Below are positions 35,029-44,708 of a stretch of DNA of 64,000 nucleotides, in pieces. The stretch covers positions 496,001 to 560,000 of the forward strand of contig NZ_JAAOXM010000004.1 of NCBI RefSeq assembly GCF_011605345.1. The letters run 5' to 3'. The notes beneath the pieces were generated by a model. It saw only the letters and a program-made list of their open reading frames with translations. It ran no database searches and had not been told where the DNA came from. Within the stretch, counting starts at the first letter, position 1; every line of letters begins with the position of its first letter. Made by a program: the position numbers and the translations under genes. The DNA comes from Burkholderia sp. D-99. Lineage in GTDB: Bacteria; Pseudomonadota; Gammaproteobacteria; Burkholderiales; Burkholderiaceae.

Positions 35029-36567
35029 TCACCCTGCCGCACGCCGTGAATGCTTGCTTGTCCAGTCGGCACATGCCGCTGCGAATGCGCCGGCCACCAG
35101 CAGCAATATCGGCATCAGCACTTCAACGAATGCATTCCGGTATGCCGTCAAACCGGCCGACGACGATGCCTGCACCAGAAATACCCCGGTTCCCCACGAC
35201 ATGCCGATCGAGCAAGCGAGCCGTTGCGACAGCTGCAAAAAGCCCGCAGCCAGCCCACGCCCTTCATCCTGGCCGATCTCCGCGAGCGTCATGGCCTGAT
35301 TCGGCGCGTGGATCAGGCCGCTGGCGAACCCCTGCAACAAGACGATCGCGGGATACGCCCAAAGGAGCCAGCGAACCGCGAAGTATTCGGTCGCCAGACC
35401 TTGCGCGACGACGGCGAGCGCATAACACGCGATGGCGAACACGGTTCCGGCACGGCCGAAGCGCCCGACGAATCGCCAGCTCCACATGGCCGATACGATC
35501 GAGGCCAGCGCGGCAGGAATCGACAGCGCGGCAAACAGCCGTGGATCGAGATGCAAGCCGTCGAGAAAAAACAATACACTGACCATCCCGAGGGTCACGC
35601 CCGCCGCAAACTGGCACATCGCCACGAGCGTGCCGAAGACATAGCCGCTCGAACCGACCAGGCCGCGGGTCAGGATCGGCGTGCCGCCGCGACGCTGATA
35701 CGCCCGCTCCCACGCGAGGAACAGCAGCAGCCCGGCAATCGCGACCGCGATACAGACGCGTCGCGGCGGCAATCCGGCGGACCCGACCAGCGTCGCCAGC
35801 ATCAGCGCGAGCGTGGTCGCGGACAGCAGGATCAAGCCGACCAGGTCGATCGAAAACCGGGCATCCGACAGCCGGTGGCGCGGCAAATGCCGCAGCGCCA
35901 GATAGAACACGGCCATCCCGAACGGCGCATTGACGAGGAACAGCAATCGCCAGCCGAGATCCGGCGGCACCGACGCAAGCACGAGCCCGCCGAGAACCGG
36001 TCCGACGAGCCCCGACAAGCCGCCTGCCGACGCATAGCGTCCGAGTGCCCGGGCTTGCGCCGCGCCGCGGAACAGGTCCTGGATCAAGCCGAATATCTGC
36101 GTATTGATCATCCCCGCGCCGAGCCCTTGCAGCACGCGCGCGACGATCACCGTGCGCGCATCGTCCGCCAGCCCGCCCAGCACGCTGAAGCCCGAAAACA
36201 TCGCGAGTCCGACCAGGAACAGCAGCCGGCGCCCGATCACGTCGCCGAGCCGGCCTGCGGGGACGAGTGCAATGCCGAACGCAATGGAATAGACCGACGT
36301 GATCAGCTGTATCTCGGCCGTCGACGCGTGCAATCCGCGCCTGAGCGCCGGCACCGCGAGCGTGAATATCGCCTGATCGAGGAGCGTGGTGAAGCCCATC
36401 GCGACGCAGATGCCCAGCACGATGTTCGCGCTGGCGCCCGCATCGTTCGGACGGCCGTGGGCATCGCGCCGCCGCACCGGCCACCCGGACAGGCCAGCGG
36501 GCCGGCCCGGGGCGACGGATTGCGCCAGGTCGTCATGCACCGGCGCGGGCGCGTCATCGCGAGTCAT
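35029..36567 (-). CDS. MFS transporter, DHA2 (14-helix) family
   Basis: 512 residues with about 14 hydrophobic segments after a 45-residue cytoplasmic N-terminus. LDQAIFTLAVPAL is motif D1, VPAGRLGDVIGRRLLF is motif A between helices 2 and 3, and RVLQGLGAGMIN is motif B. The GRYASAGGLSGLVGPVLGG segment is the antiporter motif C of drug exporters. It starts 4 bases after the GNAT gene stop and is probably the tail of the long minus-strand operon that begins at the sigma-54 promoter near 44.5 kb. It may export a by-product of sulfur scavenging, but that is inference. Confidence 0.9.
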   Translation of the reverse strand: MTRDDAPAPVHDDLAQSVAPGRPAGLSGWPVRRRDAHGRPNDAGASANIVLGICVAMGFTTLLDQAIFTLAVPALRRGLHASTAEIQLITSVYSIAFGIALVPAGRLGDVIGRRLLFLVGLAMFSGFSVLGGLADDARTVIVARVLQGLGAGMINTQIFGLIQDLFRGAAQARALGRYASAGGLSGLVGPVLGGLVLASVPPDLGWRLLFLVNAPFGMAVFYLALRHLPRHRLSDARFSIDLVGLILLSATTLALMLATLVGSAGLPPRRVCIAVAIAGLLLFLAWERAYQRRGGTPILTRGLVGSSGYVFGTLVAMCQFAAGVTLGMVSVLFFLDGLHLDPRLFAALSIPAALASIVSAMWSWRFVGRFGRAGTVFAIACYALAVVAQGLATEYFAVRWLLWAYPAIVLLQGFASGLIHAPNQAMTLAEIGQDEGRGLAAGFLQLSQRLACSIGMSWGTGVFLVQASSSAGLTAYRNAFVEVLMPILLLVAGAFAAACADWTSKHSRRAAG

Positions 36568-36571
36568 CGAT

Positions 36572-37111
36572 TCAATCCGGGCTGCCCGAGCGCTGAACCG
36601 GCAGCAGGTATTTCTCGAACAGCACGCCGGGCGGCGCGTCCTCGCCGAAGTCGTGCGACGACAGCACCGTATAGCCGGAGGACCGGTACAGGCCTACCGC
36701 TTCGGGTTGTCGGGGCCCGGTGCCGAGATGGACGCGCGTGTAGCCTTGCTGGGCCGCCTGCGTCTCGAGCTCGGCCAGTACGCGCCGCGCGAGCCCCTGA
36801 CGGCGATGCGCATGACTGACCCAGATGCGCTTGAACTCGGCGGTGGCAGGGGTGTGATGGCGCATGAAGGCGCCGCCGGCGATGGCCTGCCCTGCTCGCA
36901 GCAGCAACAGGAACGCGCCGTGAGGCGGCGCAAACGCTTCCACCGGATAACGCACCAGTTCCTTGCTCAGCTCCTCTTCAGGGATGTAAGCCGCGTAGCG
37001 GCTGCTGTACTCGTGCGCCAGCTCGTCGAAGAGCGGCCGGGTGAGCGGGTCCGTGGCGGACACATAGACGAACCGGTCAAGCGGGTCCAGCGAAGATTCG
37101 ACTTCAGACAT
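36572..37111 (-). CDS. GNAT family N-acetyltransferase
   Basis: 179 residues. The ATG at 37111 has a strong GAGGAGG seven bases upstream. FKRIWVSHAHRRQGLARRVLAELE is the acetyl-CoA binding motif A (R-R-Q-G-L-A), and AVGLYRSSGY is the C-terminal motif. The acceptor is unknown; enzymes of this size often inactivate toxic analogues. The gene lies between the alpha/beta hydrolase and the MFS gene with short gaps, so co-transcription is likely. Confidence 0.88.
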   Translation of the reverse strand: MSEVESSLDPLDRFVYVSATDPLTRPLFDELAHEYSSRYAAYIPEEELSKELVRYPVEAFAPPHGAFLLLLRAGQAIAGGAFMRHHTPATAEFKRIWVSHAHRRQGLARRVLAELETQAAQQGYTRVHLGTGPRQPEAVGLYRSSGYTVLSSHDFGEDAPPGVLFEKYLLPVQRSGSPD

Positions 37112-37178
37112 CGACTGCCTCCTCACGTGCCGTTGCCCGGCATCCGGGCCGGCTGTTTCATGGTCCATCGGCGGGCGC

Positions 37179-38063
37179 TCATGGCGCAGGAGCCGGCTGG
37201 ACGACGCGCTCGAGCAGGGACCGCAAGGCGGCGTTGACCGCATCGGGCTGCTCGAGCATCAGTTGATGGCCGCAGGCGGGCAGCACGCCGAACGATGCGT
37301 TCGGCAACGCATCGGCGAGCGCGCGTCCGCCGGCGGGCGGCGTCAGGCCGTCGGCGTCACCGGCCAGCACGGCGACCGGCAGGTCGAGCGTGGCCAGCCG
37401 GGCCGAATCGGGCCACGGCGCATCGCGCACCACGGCCTGCAACGTCGACATGCGGTTGCGGCGCGCGATGCGCGACTCGTAGGCGATGAGCGCCGGATCG
37501 GCCTGCGGGTGCCATGCGAGCCGCCGGAAGCGCCGCGCGAACACGGGCTTGATCCATTCGAGCAGCCAGCCCGGCAGCGCCGACGGTCGTGTCACCGGGC
37601 GCGCGAGCCGGGTGCCGAGCAGCAGCGCGCCGCCCGCTTCGTGCAGCCGACCGAGCGCGGCCAGCCGCGCGAGCAAGGCGAGCGTGCTGCCCGTGCCGAG
37701 CGAATGGGCGACCAGCACGTTGTGCGTCCCCTTGTAGCGGTCGAACAGCGCGAGATAGTCGCGCAGCGTTTCGTCGCCGTGGTAAGCGCCGCTTTTCGCC
37801 GGGGGCCGCGGGCTGTCGCCGTGGCCGAGAAAATCCCATGCCACGAGCCCGTAGCCTGCATCGGCGAAGGTTCGCCACAGGTCTCGCCACTGGTTCTTGT
37901 TGCCGCCGCCGCCATGCGCGAAGAACAGCACGGTGCCCGCATGCGGCGAACCCGGTGGCGCCGCGCGATGCGCGACGCTCAGCGTGCGCCCCGCGCGCAC
38001 CTCGACCGGCGCGCCAGCCACGACCGCCGAGGCGGCGGCCGCGAAGTTCGAAACGGACGTCAT
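37179..38063 (-). CDS. Alpha/beta hydrolase
   Basis: 294 residues; GAGGAG stands six bases before the ATG, and the ATG overlaps the stop codon of the ABC ATPase gene by 4 bases, so the genes are translationally coupled. FFAHGGGGNKNQW is the oxyanion loop, DFLGHGDS follows strand 4, AHSLGTGS is the nucleophile elbow (Ser), and LAGDADGLTPP and ACGHQLMLEQP supply the Asp and His. The triad is complete. It may hydrolyse an ester, thioester or amide of the compound imported by the adjacent peptide-type transporter. Confidence 0.9.
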   Translation of the reverse strand: MTSVSNFAAAASAVVAGAPVEVRAGRTLSVAHRAAPPGSPHAGTVLFFAHGGGGNKNQWRDLWRTFADAGYGLVAWDFLGHGDSPRPPAKSGAYHGDETLRDYLALFDRYKGTHNVLVAHSLGTGSTLALLARLAALGRLHEAGGALLLGTRLARPVTRPSALPGWLLEWIKPVFARRFRRLAWHPQADPALIAYESRIARRNRMSTLQAVVRDAPWPDSARLATLDLPVAVLAGDADGLTPPAGGRALADALPNASFGVLPACGHQLMLEQPDAVNAALRSLLERVVQPAPAP

Positions 38064-39748
38064 GATTGCTCCTCGTTGATTCGGTGGACGTGCGAGGCGG
38101 CACCGTTCCTGTCGGTCGCGGGGATTCGCTCGGGCAGCACCGGCATCGCATCGAGCAGCGCACGCGTGTACGGATGACGCGCGGCGCCGAAAACCTGCGC
38201 GGTGTCGCCCAGTTCGACGACCCGCCCTGCGCGCATCACCGCGATCCGGTCGCAGATCTGCGCAGCCACGCGCAGGTCGTGCGTGACGAAGACGATCGCC
38301 ATCGCGCGGCGCCGCTGCACCGACGCAAGCAACTCGAGCACCTGCGCCTGCACCGACACGTCGAGCCCCGACACCATTTCGTCGGCCACGAGGATCGACG
38401 GATCGAGCGCCAGCGCACGCGCCAGGCTGATGCGTTGCCGCTGCCCGCCGGAGAATTCGTGCGGATACCGGCCGAGCGCGTCCGCCGGCAAGCCGACCTG
38501 CGCGAGCAGGTCGGCCGCGAGCCGATACGCGGCAGCGCGGCCGACGCCGTGCGCGATCGGACCGGTCGCGACGATCTGCGCGATCGTCTGGCGAGCGTTC
38601 AACGATGCATACGGATCCTGGAACACCATCTGGATGTCGCGACGCAGCGGCCGCAGCGCCCGTTCGGTCAGGTGCGCGAGATCGTGCTCGCCGCGCAGTA
38701 CGATGCGGCCCGCGTCCACCCGCGCCAGCCGCACCAGCGCGCGCGCGAGCGTCGTTTTCCCGGAACCCGATTCGCCGACGATACCGAGCGTCTCGCCGGC
38801 ATGCAGCGTGAAGCCGACGTCGATCAGCGCATCGACGCCCTGCCGGCCTCGCGCCGGCAGGAACGGCAACGCGCGGCGCGGCGCATGGCGCTTGTGCAGG
38901 TTGCGCACCTCCAGCAGCGGCGCCCCGCTGCGGACGACGGCACGCGGCTCCACCCGACCGTGCGGCACGGCATCGAGCAGCGCGCGCGTGTAGGGATGAC
39001 GCGGCGCGCGCAGCACGTCGGCCGCGCGGCCGCTCTCGACCGGCTCGCCATCGCGCAACACCACGACGCGATCGGCGACGCGGGCGACCACACCGAAGTC
39101 GTGCGTGATCAGCAGCACGCCGGTCCGTCGCGTGCGGGCCGCATGCTCGATCAGCGCCAGAATGCGGGCTTGCGTGGTGACATCGAGCGCGGTGGTGGGT
39201 TCGTCTGCGATCAGCAGGGCCGGTTCGAGGGCGAGCGCCATCGCGATCAGCACGCGCTGACGCTGGCCGCCCGACAGCGCGTCGGGATACGCATGACGCA
39301 GGCGCTCGGGCTCCGGCAGGCCGACGTCGCGCAACAAGGCCGTCACGCGCGCCGCCCCCTCGCGACGCCCGCTCGACACGCGATGGATGCGCAGCACCTC
39401 GTCGACCTGCGCGCCGACGGTCATCAACGGATTCAGCGCGGCGAGCGGCTCCTGAAAGATCATCGACACGTCGCGGCCGCGAATCGCGCGCCACTCGGCG
39501 TCGCTGCAGTGCGCGAGATCCCGGCCGCGCAGCGCGATGCGCCCGCCGGCGTGCCGCACGCCTCGCGGCAGCAGGCCGGCGATCGCGGCCGCAAGCAGCG
39601 ACTTGCCCGACCCGGACGCGCCGACCACGCACAGCACTTCGCCGGGCGCGATCGTCAGCGACACGTCGCGTACCGCATCGCGACGCTCGGCACCGGCCGG
39701 CAAGGCGAGCGTGAGCCGCTCGATCGACAGCAGCGGCGCGGCGCTCAT
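38060..39748 (-). CDS. Dipeptide/oligopeptide ABC transporter, two fused ATPases
   Basis: 562 residues containing two complete nucleotide-binding domains, equivalent to DppD and DppF in one chain. Domain 1 has Walker A GASGSGKS, signature LSGGQRQRV and Walker B LLIADEPTTALD; domain 2 has GESGSGKTT, FSGGQRQRIS and ILVADEMVSGLD. Each ends in the RHPYTRALL motif typical of peptide transporter ATPases. In domain 2 the residue after the Walker B Glu is Met, not Pro, a conservative departure. The start codon overlaps the end of the permease gene by 4 bases. Confidence 0.93.
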   Translation of the reverse strand: MSAAPLLSIERLTLALPAGAERRDAVRDVSLTIAPGEVLCVVGASGSGKSLLAAAIAGLLPRGVRHAGGRIALRGRDLAHCSDAEWRAIRGRDVSMIFQEPLAALNPLMTVGAQVDEVLRIHRVSSGRREGAARVTALLRDVGLPEPERLRHAYPDALSGGQRQRVLIAMALALEPALLIADEPTTALDVTTQARILALIEHAARTRRTGVLLITHDFGVVARVADRVVVLRDGEPVESGRAADVLRAPRHPYTRALLDAVPHGRVEPRAVVRSGAPLLEVRNLHKRHAPRRALPFLPARGRQGVDALIDVGFTLHAGETLGIVGESGSGKTTLARALVRLARVDAGRIVLRGEHDLAHLTERALRPLRRDIQMVFQDPYASLNARQTIAQIVATGPIAHGVGRAAAYRLAADLLAQVGLPADALGRYPHEFSGGQRQRISLARALALDPSILVADEMVSGLDVSVQAQVLELLASVQRRRAMAIVFVTHDLRVAAQICDRIAVMRAGRVVELGDTAQVFGAARHPYTRALLDAMPVLPERIPATDRNGAASHVHRINEEQS

Positions 39749-40578
39749 CGCACACGCTCCGCCATCGTCGATGCATGGCGCAAGCCTTCGCCGACGCGAT
39801 TGACTGCGAGCGCGGTCGCGACGATCGCGAGCCCGGGCCAGATGCTCAGCCACCACGCGTCGCGCATCACGTTGCGCGCCGCGCCGATCATGAAGCCCCA
39901 GCTCATCTGGGACGGATCGCCGAGCCCGAGAAACGACAGCGCCGACTCGGTGAGGATCGCGCTCGCGACCATCAGCGCGGCCAGCACCGCGAGCGGCGGC
40001 CACACGTGCGGCAGGATTTGGCGCCATACCAGCGCGGCCGGCGACTCGCCGGCGAGCCGCGCCGCCAGCACGAACTCCCGGCGCGCCAGCCCGATGAATT
40101 CGGCGCGCACGAGCCGCGCGATCGCCGGCCACGACACCGCGGCGATCGCGACGATGGTCGATTCGAGCGATGCGCCGAGCACCGCCGCGATCGTGACCGC
40201 GACCGCGAATTGCGGCACGGTCTGGAACAGCGTCGCGAGCGCCATCAGCGCGCGGTCGATCCAGCCGCCGCACCAGCCCGCGAGCGCGCCGACCGACGCG
40301 CCGAGCACGAAGGTCGCGGCGGTTGCCGCGAGCCCGACGAACAGCGATACCCGCGCGCTCCACAGCAGCCCCACCAGCACGTCGCGACCGAGCATGTCGG
40401 TGCCGAGCGGATGGCCCGCGTGGAGCAGCGGCCGCAGCAACGGCTCGCCCGCCATGCGCCACGGCGACGGCAGCCACAGCGGCGCGGTCAGCGCAACGAA
40501 CGCGGCGACGGCAAGAAACAGTGTGCCGGCCGCCGCTCCGGGCGTGCGCGCGAAACGGCGCAGGAAGCGCCCCGTCAT
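39745..40578 (-). CDS. Dipeptide-type ABC transporter permease (DppC-like)
   Basis: 277 residues with six hydrophobic segments. HPLGTDMLGRDVL near residue 55 is the DppC N-terminal signature, and EFVLAARLAGESPAALVWRQILPH is the cytoplasmic EAA coupling loop that contacts the ATPase. The end ALSFLGLGDPSQMSWGFMI is typical of this subunit. Overlaps of 4 bases with both neighbours show tight translational coupling. Confidence 0.93.
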   Translation of the reverse strand: MTGRFLRRFARTPGAAAGTLFLAVAAFVALTAPLWLPSPWRMAGEPLLRPLLHAGHPLGTDMLGRDVLVGLLWSARVSLFVGLAATAATFVLGASVGALAGWCGGWIDRALMALATLFQTVPQFAVAVTIAAVLGASLESTIVAIAAVSWPAIARLVRAEFIGLARREFVLAARLAGESPAALVWRQILPHVWPPLAVLAALMVASAILTESALSFLGLGDPSQMSWGFMIGAARNVMRDAWWLSIWPGLAIVATALAVNRVGEGLRHASTMAERVR

Positions 40579-41576
40579 CGCGCCTCCTGCCAGTCGACGC
40601 GCGGATCGACGAGGCCATACAGCAGGTCGGTCAGCGCGTTGAACCCCACCACGAGCGCCGCGACCACGGCCAGCAGCCCGAGCAGCACCGGATAGTCGCG
40701 CTGCAGCAGCGCGTCGTACATCAGCCCGCCGAGCCCCGGCCATGCGAACACGATCTCGGTGACGAGCGCGCCGCCCGCGAGCTGCCCGAGCTGCAACCCA
40801 CCGAGCGTGACGACCGGCAGCAACGCGTTGCGCAGCACGTGACGGATCATCACGCGCGGCTCGGACGCGCCTTTCGCCCGCGCGGTTCGCACGAACTCGC
40901 ACTCGATCACCTCGAGCATCGCGGCGCGCGTGAGCTGGACGAAGATCGCGCCGTACACGAGCCCGAGCGTCGTCGCGGGCAGCACCAGGTGGGCGGCCAC
41001 GTCGAGCGCGTGGCGCCACCCCGTATAGCCGGCGCCGACGCTTTCCATGCCGAACGACGGCAGCCAGCCGAGCACCACCGAGAATGCGATCGCGCTCATC
41101 AGCGACAGCCAGAACAGCGGCGTCGCATAGACGACCACCGCCAGCGCGCCGATCGCGCGCGCCGCGCGGCGCGCCCACAGGCCGCCGTGCGCATCGCCAT
41201 ACGCCGCCACCGCGCCGGCCGTCACGCCGGCGACCACGGCGATCGCGAACGCGACCGCCATCAGCAACAGCGTCGCGGGCAGGCGCTCGGCGACGAGCTG
41301 CAGCACCGGCATCTGGTTGCGGTACGAGAAGCCGAAATCGACGTGCGCGAGATCGCGCAGATACAACCCGAACTGCTCGACGAGCGGCCGGCTCAGCCCG
41401 AGCTGCGCGCGCAGCCGCTCGACGTACGCGGCATCGCCCGAGCCCGCGTCGCCGGCGAGCACGAGCGCGGGGTCGCCCGGCGCGAGCCGGACCAGGAAGA
41501 AGTTGACGATCAGTACGCCGAGCACGACCGCAAGGCCCCGCAGCACCGTCGACGTCAATCGCAGCACCGTGTTCAT
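40575..41576 (-). CDS. Dipeptide-type ABC transporter permease (DppB-like)
   Basis: 333 residues. The N-terminal helix is followed by FFLVRLAPGDPA, the DppB hallmark, and LRAQLGLSRPLVEQFGLYL. The coupling loop is EFVRTARAKGASEPRVMIRHVLRNALLP. It lies 4 bases downstream of the binding-protein gene and overlaps the DppC-like gene. With the fused ATPase it completes a peptide/nickel-class importer, here in a sulfur-scavenging locus, similar to glutathione- or sulfonate-peptide importers. Confidence 0.93.
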   Translation of the reverse strand: MNTVLRLTSTVLRGLAVVLGVLIVNFFLVRLAPGDPALVLAGDAGSGDAAYVERLRAQLGLSRPLVEQFGLYLRDLAHVDFGFSYRNQMPVLQLVAERLPATLLLMAVAFAIAVVAGVTAGAVAAYGDAHGGLWARRAARAIGALAVVVYATPLFWLSLMSAIAFSVVLGWLPSFGMESVGAGYTGWRHALDVAAHLVLPATTLGLVYGAIFVQLTRAAMLEVIECEFVRTARAKGASEPRVMIRHVLRNALLPVVTLGGLQLGQLAGGALVTEIVFAWPGLGGLMYDALLQRDYPVLLGLLAVVAALVVGFNALTDLLYGLVDPRVDWQEAR

Positions 41577-41580
41577 CGCA

Positions 41581-43209
41581 TCATCCGATCCACGTGTCCT
41601 CGAGGCTGTCGTTCACGCTGGTGGCCGTGCGCAGCAGGTTGTGGACGTTGCGCCGGTACACCGTCGGGTTGACCATCTCGAAGATGTTCGCGATCGCCGC
41701 GTCGTTCGCCAGCGTGGTCTGGAGCTGCGCATAGCGCGCGCGGCGCGCGGCCGGATCGGTATCCAGCGCGGCCGCGTCCCACAGCGCGTCGGCCTTCGGG
41801 TTGCGGTAGCCCTCGACGTTGCCGAACGGCGAACCCTTCGAGATGCCGTCGATCCGGTACAGCGGCGCGACGCCGAAATCGGGATCCGCGTTCTGGAACA
41901 GGAAGTTGTAGCTCAGGTCGAAATCCCAGTTCGCGACACGCGCATACCAGCCTGCCGCATCGGTCGTCTGTACGCGCAGCCGGAACCCGGCCTGGCCGAG
42001 CGCCTGCTGCGTGTACTCGGCGACGCGTTCCCACGCACCACCCTTTTCGCCGTTGAGCAGCACGAGCGGAAACTTGCCGACATCGACGCCCGATTGCCGA
42101 ATCAGCGCGCGCGCCCGTTCCGGGTCGTACGCGAAGCGCGGCACGTTCGGATCGTAGAACGGCGACGACGACACGAACGGCCCGTTCGCGACTTTTCCGT
42201 AGCCGAAGAAGATCCGGTCGACGATGAACTGGCGATCGAGCGCATGCAGCACCGCCTGCCGCACGAGCACGTTGTCGAACGGCGGCTTGCGCTGGTTCAG
42301 TTCGAGAAACGCCATCCCCGTGAACAGCTCCCAGCCCTGCGTCGTGATGGCGACGCCCGGCAGCTTCGCAAGCCGTGCGATGTCCGAGTAGTCGACGTCG
42401 CCCGCGCGCAGCGCATGGATCTGCCCGCGCTCGAACGCGATCGAGCGCGCGGCCGCGTCGGGCACGATGTTGAATACGATCCCGTCGAGATGCGGCAACC
42501 CCTTCTTCCAGTAATCCGGGTTGCGCGCGAGGCGGATGTACGCGCCACGTTTCCATTCACGGAACACGAACGGCCCGGTGCCGACCGGATGCAGGTTCGC
42601 CGGATTGTTGCGAGGATCCTTGCCCTGGTACAGGTGCGCCGGCACGATCGGCAGCAGCCCGCTGCCGAGCAGGTTGATCAGCCCCGCGTACGGCTTCTTC
42701 AGGCGGATCGTTACCTGCAGCGGGCCGCTCGCGTCGATCGACGCGACGTACTTGTCGAACGTCACCTTCGTGCGCGGCAGCGCCTGCGGCGCGATTTCGT
42801 TCAGCGTGACGACCACGTCGTGCGCGCCGAACGGCTGCCCGTCGTGCCAGCGCACGCCCGGCTGCAGTTCGAAGGTGTGGGTCAGCCCGTCGGCCGATGC
42901 CCGCCAGCTGCGCGCGAGCACCGGCACCGCCCGCAGTTGCGGGTCGAAGCCGAGCAGCCCCTGGAAGATCTTGCCGCCCACGTATTGCGACGCGACGTGC
43001 GGCGTCAGCGCGTTGACCAGCGACGGCGGCTCCGGCTGCGCGAACAGCGACAGCGTGCCGCCGCGCACCGGCGCCACGGCGGCATCCGCCGCGAACACGC
43101 GGGCCGCGCCGCCGATCCCTGCCGCGGCCCCGGCGGCAGCGAGCACGTAGCGGCGCCGCGCCGGGTCTTCCGGTGCGAACGGCGACGGATTCAAAAGCGT
43201 GTCGTTCAT
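41581..43209 (-). CDS. ABC transporter substrate-binding protein (SBP_bac_5)
   Basis: 542 residues. The N-terminus ARRRYVLAAAGAAAGIGGAA has a twin-arginine-like motif and ends at FAADA, so export may be through Tat. The family 5 pattern is clear: RGGTLSLFAQPEPPSLVNALTP, LQPGVRWHDGQPFGAHDVV, VGTGPFVFREW and QAVLHALDRQFIVD. Proteins of this class bind di- and oligopeptides, nickel chelates or other larger solutes. The start codon overlaps the last base of the SfnB-like gene stop (TGATG). Confidence 0.92.
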   Translation of the reverse strand: MNDTLLNPSPFAPEDPARRRYVLAAAGAAAGIGGAARVFAADAAVAPVRGGTLSLFAQPEPPSLVNALTPHVASQYVGGKIFQGLLGFDPQLRAVPVLARSWRASADGLTHTFELQPGVRWHDGQPFGAHDVVVTLNEIAPQALPRTKVTFDKYVASIDASGPLQVTIRLKKPYAGLINLLGSGLLPIVPAHLYQGKDPRNNPANLHPVGTGPFVFREWKRGAYIRLARNPDYWKKGLPHLDGIVFNIVPDAAARSIAFERGQIHALRAGDVDYSDIARLAKLPGVAITTQGWELFTGMAFLELNQRKPPFDNVLVRQAVLHALDRQFIVDRIFFGYGKVANGPFVSSSPFYDPNVPRFAYDPERARALIRQSGVDVGKFPLVLLNGEKGGAWERVAEYTQQALGQAGFRLRVQTTDAAGWYARVANWDFDLSYNFLFQNADPDFGVAPLYRIDGISKGSPFGNVEGYRNPKADALWDAAALDTDPAARRARYAQLQTTLANDAAIANIFEMVNPTVYRRNVHNLLRTATSVNDSLEDTWIG

Positions 43210-44450
43210 CACAGATAGCCGTGGCGCGGCGGGTTGACCTGGTTGAGCACGTAGTTGCCGATCGCGTGATATTTCCAGCGCACCGGGTCGTGCAGCGTAT
43301 GGGTGCGCGCATTGCGCCAGTGACGGTCGAGGTTGTATTCGCTCAGCACCGAGCGCGTGCCCGACAGTTCGAACAGCTTGTTGGTCGCGAGGATCGCGAG
43401 CTCGGTGCTCAGCACCTTGGCGGCCGCGACCTGCACCGACGCGTGCGCCACCTGCGCATCGTCGAGTTCGGCCGGCAACGCCTCGAGCAGCACGGCAGCG
43501 CGGTCGAGCAGCGCTTCGGTCGCGAGCAGGCGAATCTGCACGTCCGCGACGTCGCGGATCACGTACGGATCGTCCGACGCGCGCGCGATGCCGCTGTCGG
43601 CCCACGGCCGGCTGCGTGTACGCACGAACTCGAGCGTGTCGGCCAGCGCCGCGCGCGCGATGCCGACGTCGATGTTCGCGTGCAGGTATTGCGACACGGG
43701 GCCCGCGAGCGTCGGCCGCTCGAACGCGGCCTGGATCGACACCACGTCCTGTTCGTCGACCTCGACGCCCGCCAGCGTCAGCGTGCCGCTCGCCGTCGTG
43801 CGCTGCCCGAAGCCGCTCCAGTCGTCGACGATCTCGAGCCCCGGCCGGTCGCGCTCGACCAGCGCCTGCACGTAGCGGCCGTCGTCGTCGAGCGCGAGCA
43901 CCGCGATCCAGTCCGCGAACAGCGCCCCCGTCGAATAGAACTTCTGGCCGTCGAGCACGAGCCGCCCGCCGCGCCGCGTCAGCCGCGTGCCGATCTCGAG
44001 CGCGTTCTTCGTGCCGCGCTCGGACGCCGCATGGCCGATCCGCGCACCGTCGAGCACGAGCCCGAAGAACTTGCGCCGCTGCGCGTCGTCGCCCGTCAGC
44101 CGGAGCACGTCGAGCGCGTGGAAGTGATTCTTCGGCAACTGGCCGATCGACGGGTCCGCCTGTGCGATGGTCCGCACGACCTCGCCGAGCGTCGCGAGCG
44201 ACACGTCCGCGCCGCCGAATGCGCGCGGCACGGTGATGCCCCAGAGCCCGCTGCCCGAGAACAGGTCGAGTTCCGCGAACGGCAGCCGCCGCTCGCGGTC
44301 GCGCTGCGACGCGTCGCGCGACAGCTCGCCGGCAAGACGGCGCGCGGTTTCGAGCGCATGCGCGTCGTCGGCGATGCGGCTCGCAGGCGGGCGGGAGGAA
44401 AGCGGGGAAGACGCGCGAGCAGGCGTGTCGGCGGACGTGAAGGCGTTCAT
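43209..44450 (-). CDS. SfnB-like acyl-CoA dehydrogenase-fold flavin oxidoreductase
   Basis: 413 residues, with GAGGATC before the ATG at 44450. The acyl-CoA dehydrogenase fold is shown by LWGITVPRAFGGADVS, IAQADPSIGQLPKNH, the beta-domain segment RLVLDGQKFYSTGALFADWIAVLA and the C-terminal YNLDRHWRNARTHTLHDPVRWK. The last string is typical of the SfnB/DszC desulfurisation group, flavin monooxygenases that oxidise thioethers, sulfoxides or sulfones. It is the first gene after the minus-strand sigma-54 promoter, matching the known RpoN dependence of sfn genes in Pseudomonas. The substrate here is unknown. Confidence 0.9.
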   Translation of the reverse strand: MNAFTSADTPARASSPLSSRPPASRIADDAHALETARRLAGELSRDASQRDRERRLPFAELDLFSGSGLWGITVPRAFGGADVSLATLGEVVRTIAQADPSIGQLPKNHFHALDVLRLTGDDAQRRKFFGLVLDGARIGHAASERGTKNALEIGTRLTRRGGRLVLDGQKFYSTGALFADWIAVLALDDDGRYVQALVERDRPGLEIVDDWSGFGQRTTASGTLTLAGVEVDEQDVVSIQAAFERPTLAGPVSQYLHANIDVGIARAALADTLEFVRTRSRPWADSGIARASDDPYVIRDVADVQIRLLATEALLDRAAVLLEALPAELDDAQVAHASVQVAAAKVLSTELAILATNKLFELSGTRSVLSEYNLDRHWRNARTHTLHDPVRWKYHAIGNYVLNQVNPPRHGYL

Positions 44451-44487
44451 GAAGATCCTCGTGGACAGATACATGGCCTCCGTCGGG

Positions 44488-44503
44488 AGCAAGCACCGTG
44501 CCA
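44488..44503 (-). promoter_or_regulatory. Sigma-54 promoter of the SfnB-ABC operon
   Basis: On the minus strand TGGCACG-GTGC-TTGCT matches the -24/-12 consensus TGGCACG-N4-TTGCW at every defined position, with GG and GC ten bases apart. The start codon of the SfnB-like gene is about 38 bases beyond it. Confidence 0.85.
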
Positions 44504-44547
44504 CCACCATCCGGCCGGCCTGTGCGGCCATGACGCCGCATGCGGCG

Positions 44548-44563
44548 CGCTGGATTTCCAGCG
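44548..44563. promoter_or_regulatory. Enhancer-like palindrome 1
   Basis: CGCTGGA-TT-TCCAGCG: 7-base perfect arms around a TT centre. It sits 45 bases upstream of the minus-strand promoter and about 150 bases upstream of the plus-strand one, suitable for a bacterial enhancer-binding protein dimer. The core GCTGGA-N2-TCCAGC is repeated 58 bases away. Confidence 0.65.
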
Positions 44564-44605
44564 AGATGGCGCAAAAGCAGCACGCCGCGCCCCGCGCGAC
44601 GGCAC

Positions 44606-44621
44606 TGCTGGAATTCCAGCA
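44606..44621. promoter_or_regulatory. Enhancer-like palindrome 2
   Basis: TGCTGGAATTCCAGCA is a perfect 16-base palindrome sharing the GCTGGA-N2-TCCAGC core with the first site. It lies 88 bases upstream of the plus-strand sigma-54 promoter. Confidence 0.65.
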
Positions 44622-44708
44622 AAACGACGGAAAGACGGAGGCGCAGTTGCGAGCGGCCAGCCTGCCCTTTCAGCGTCAACCCGTTGCGGGGCGTGGCGAA
44701 GCGCAGGT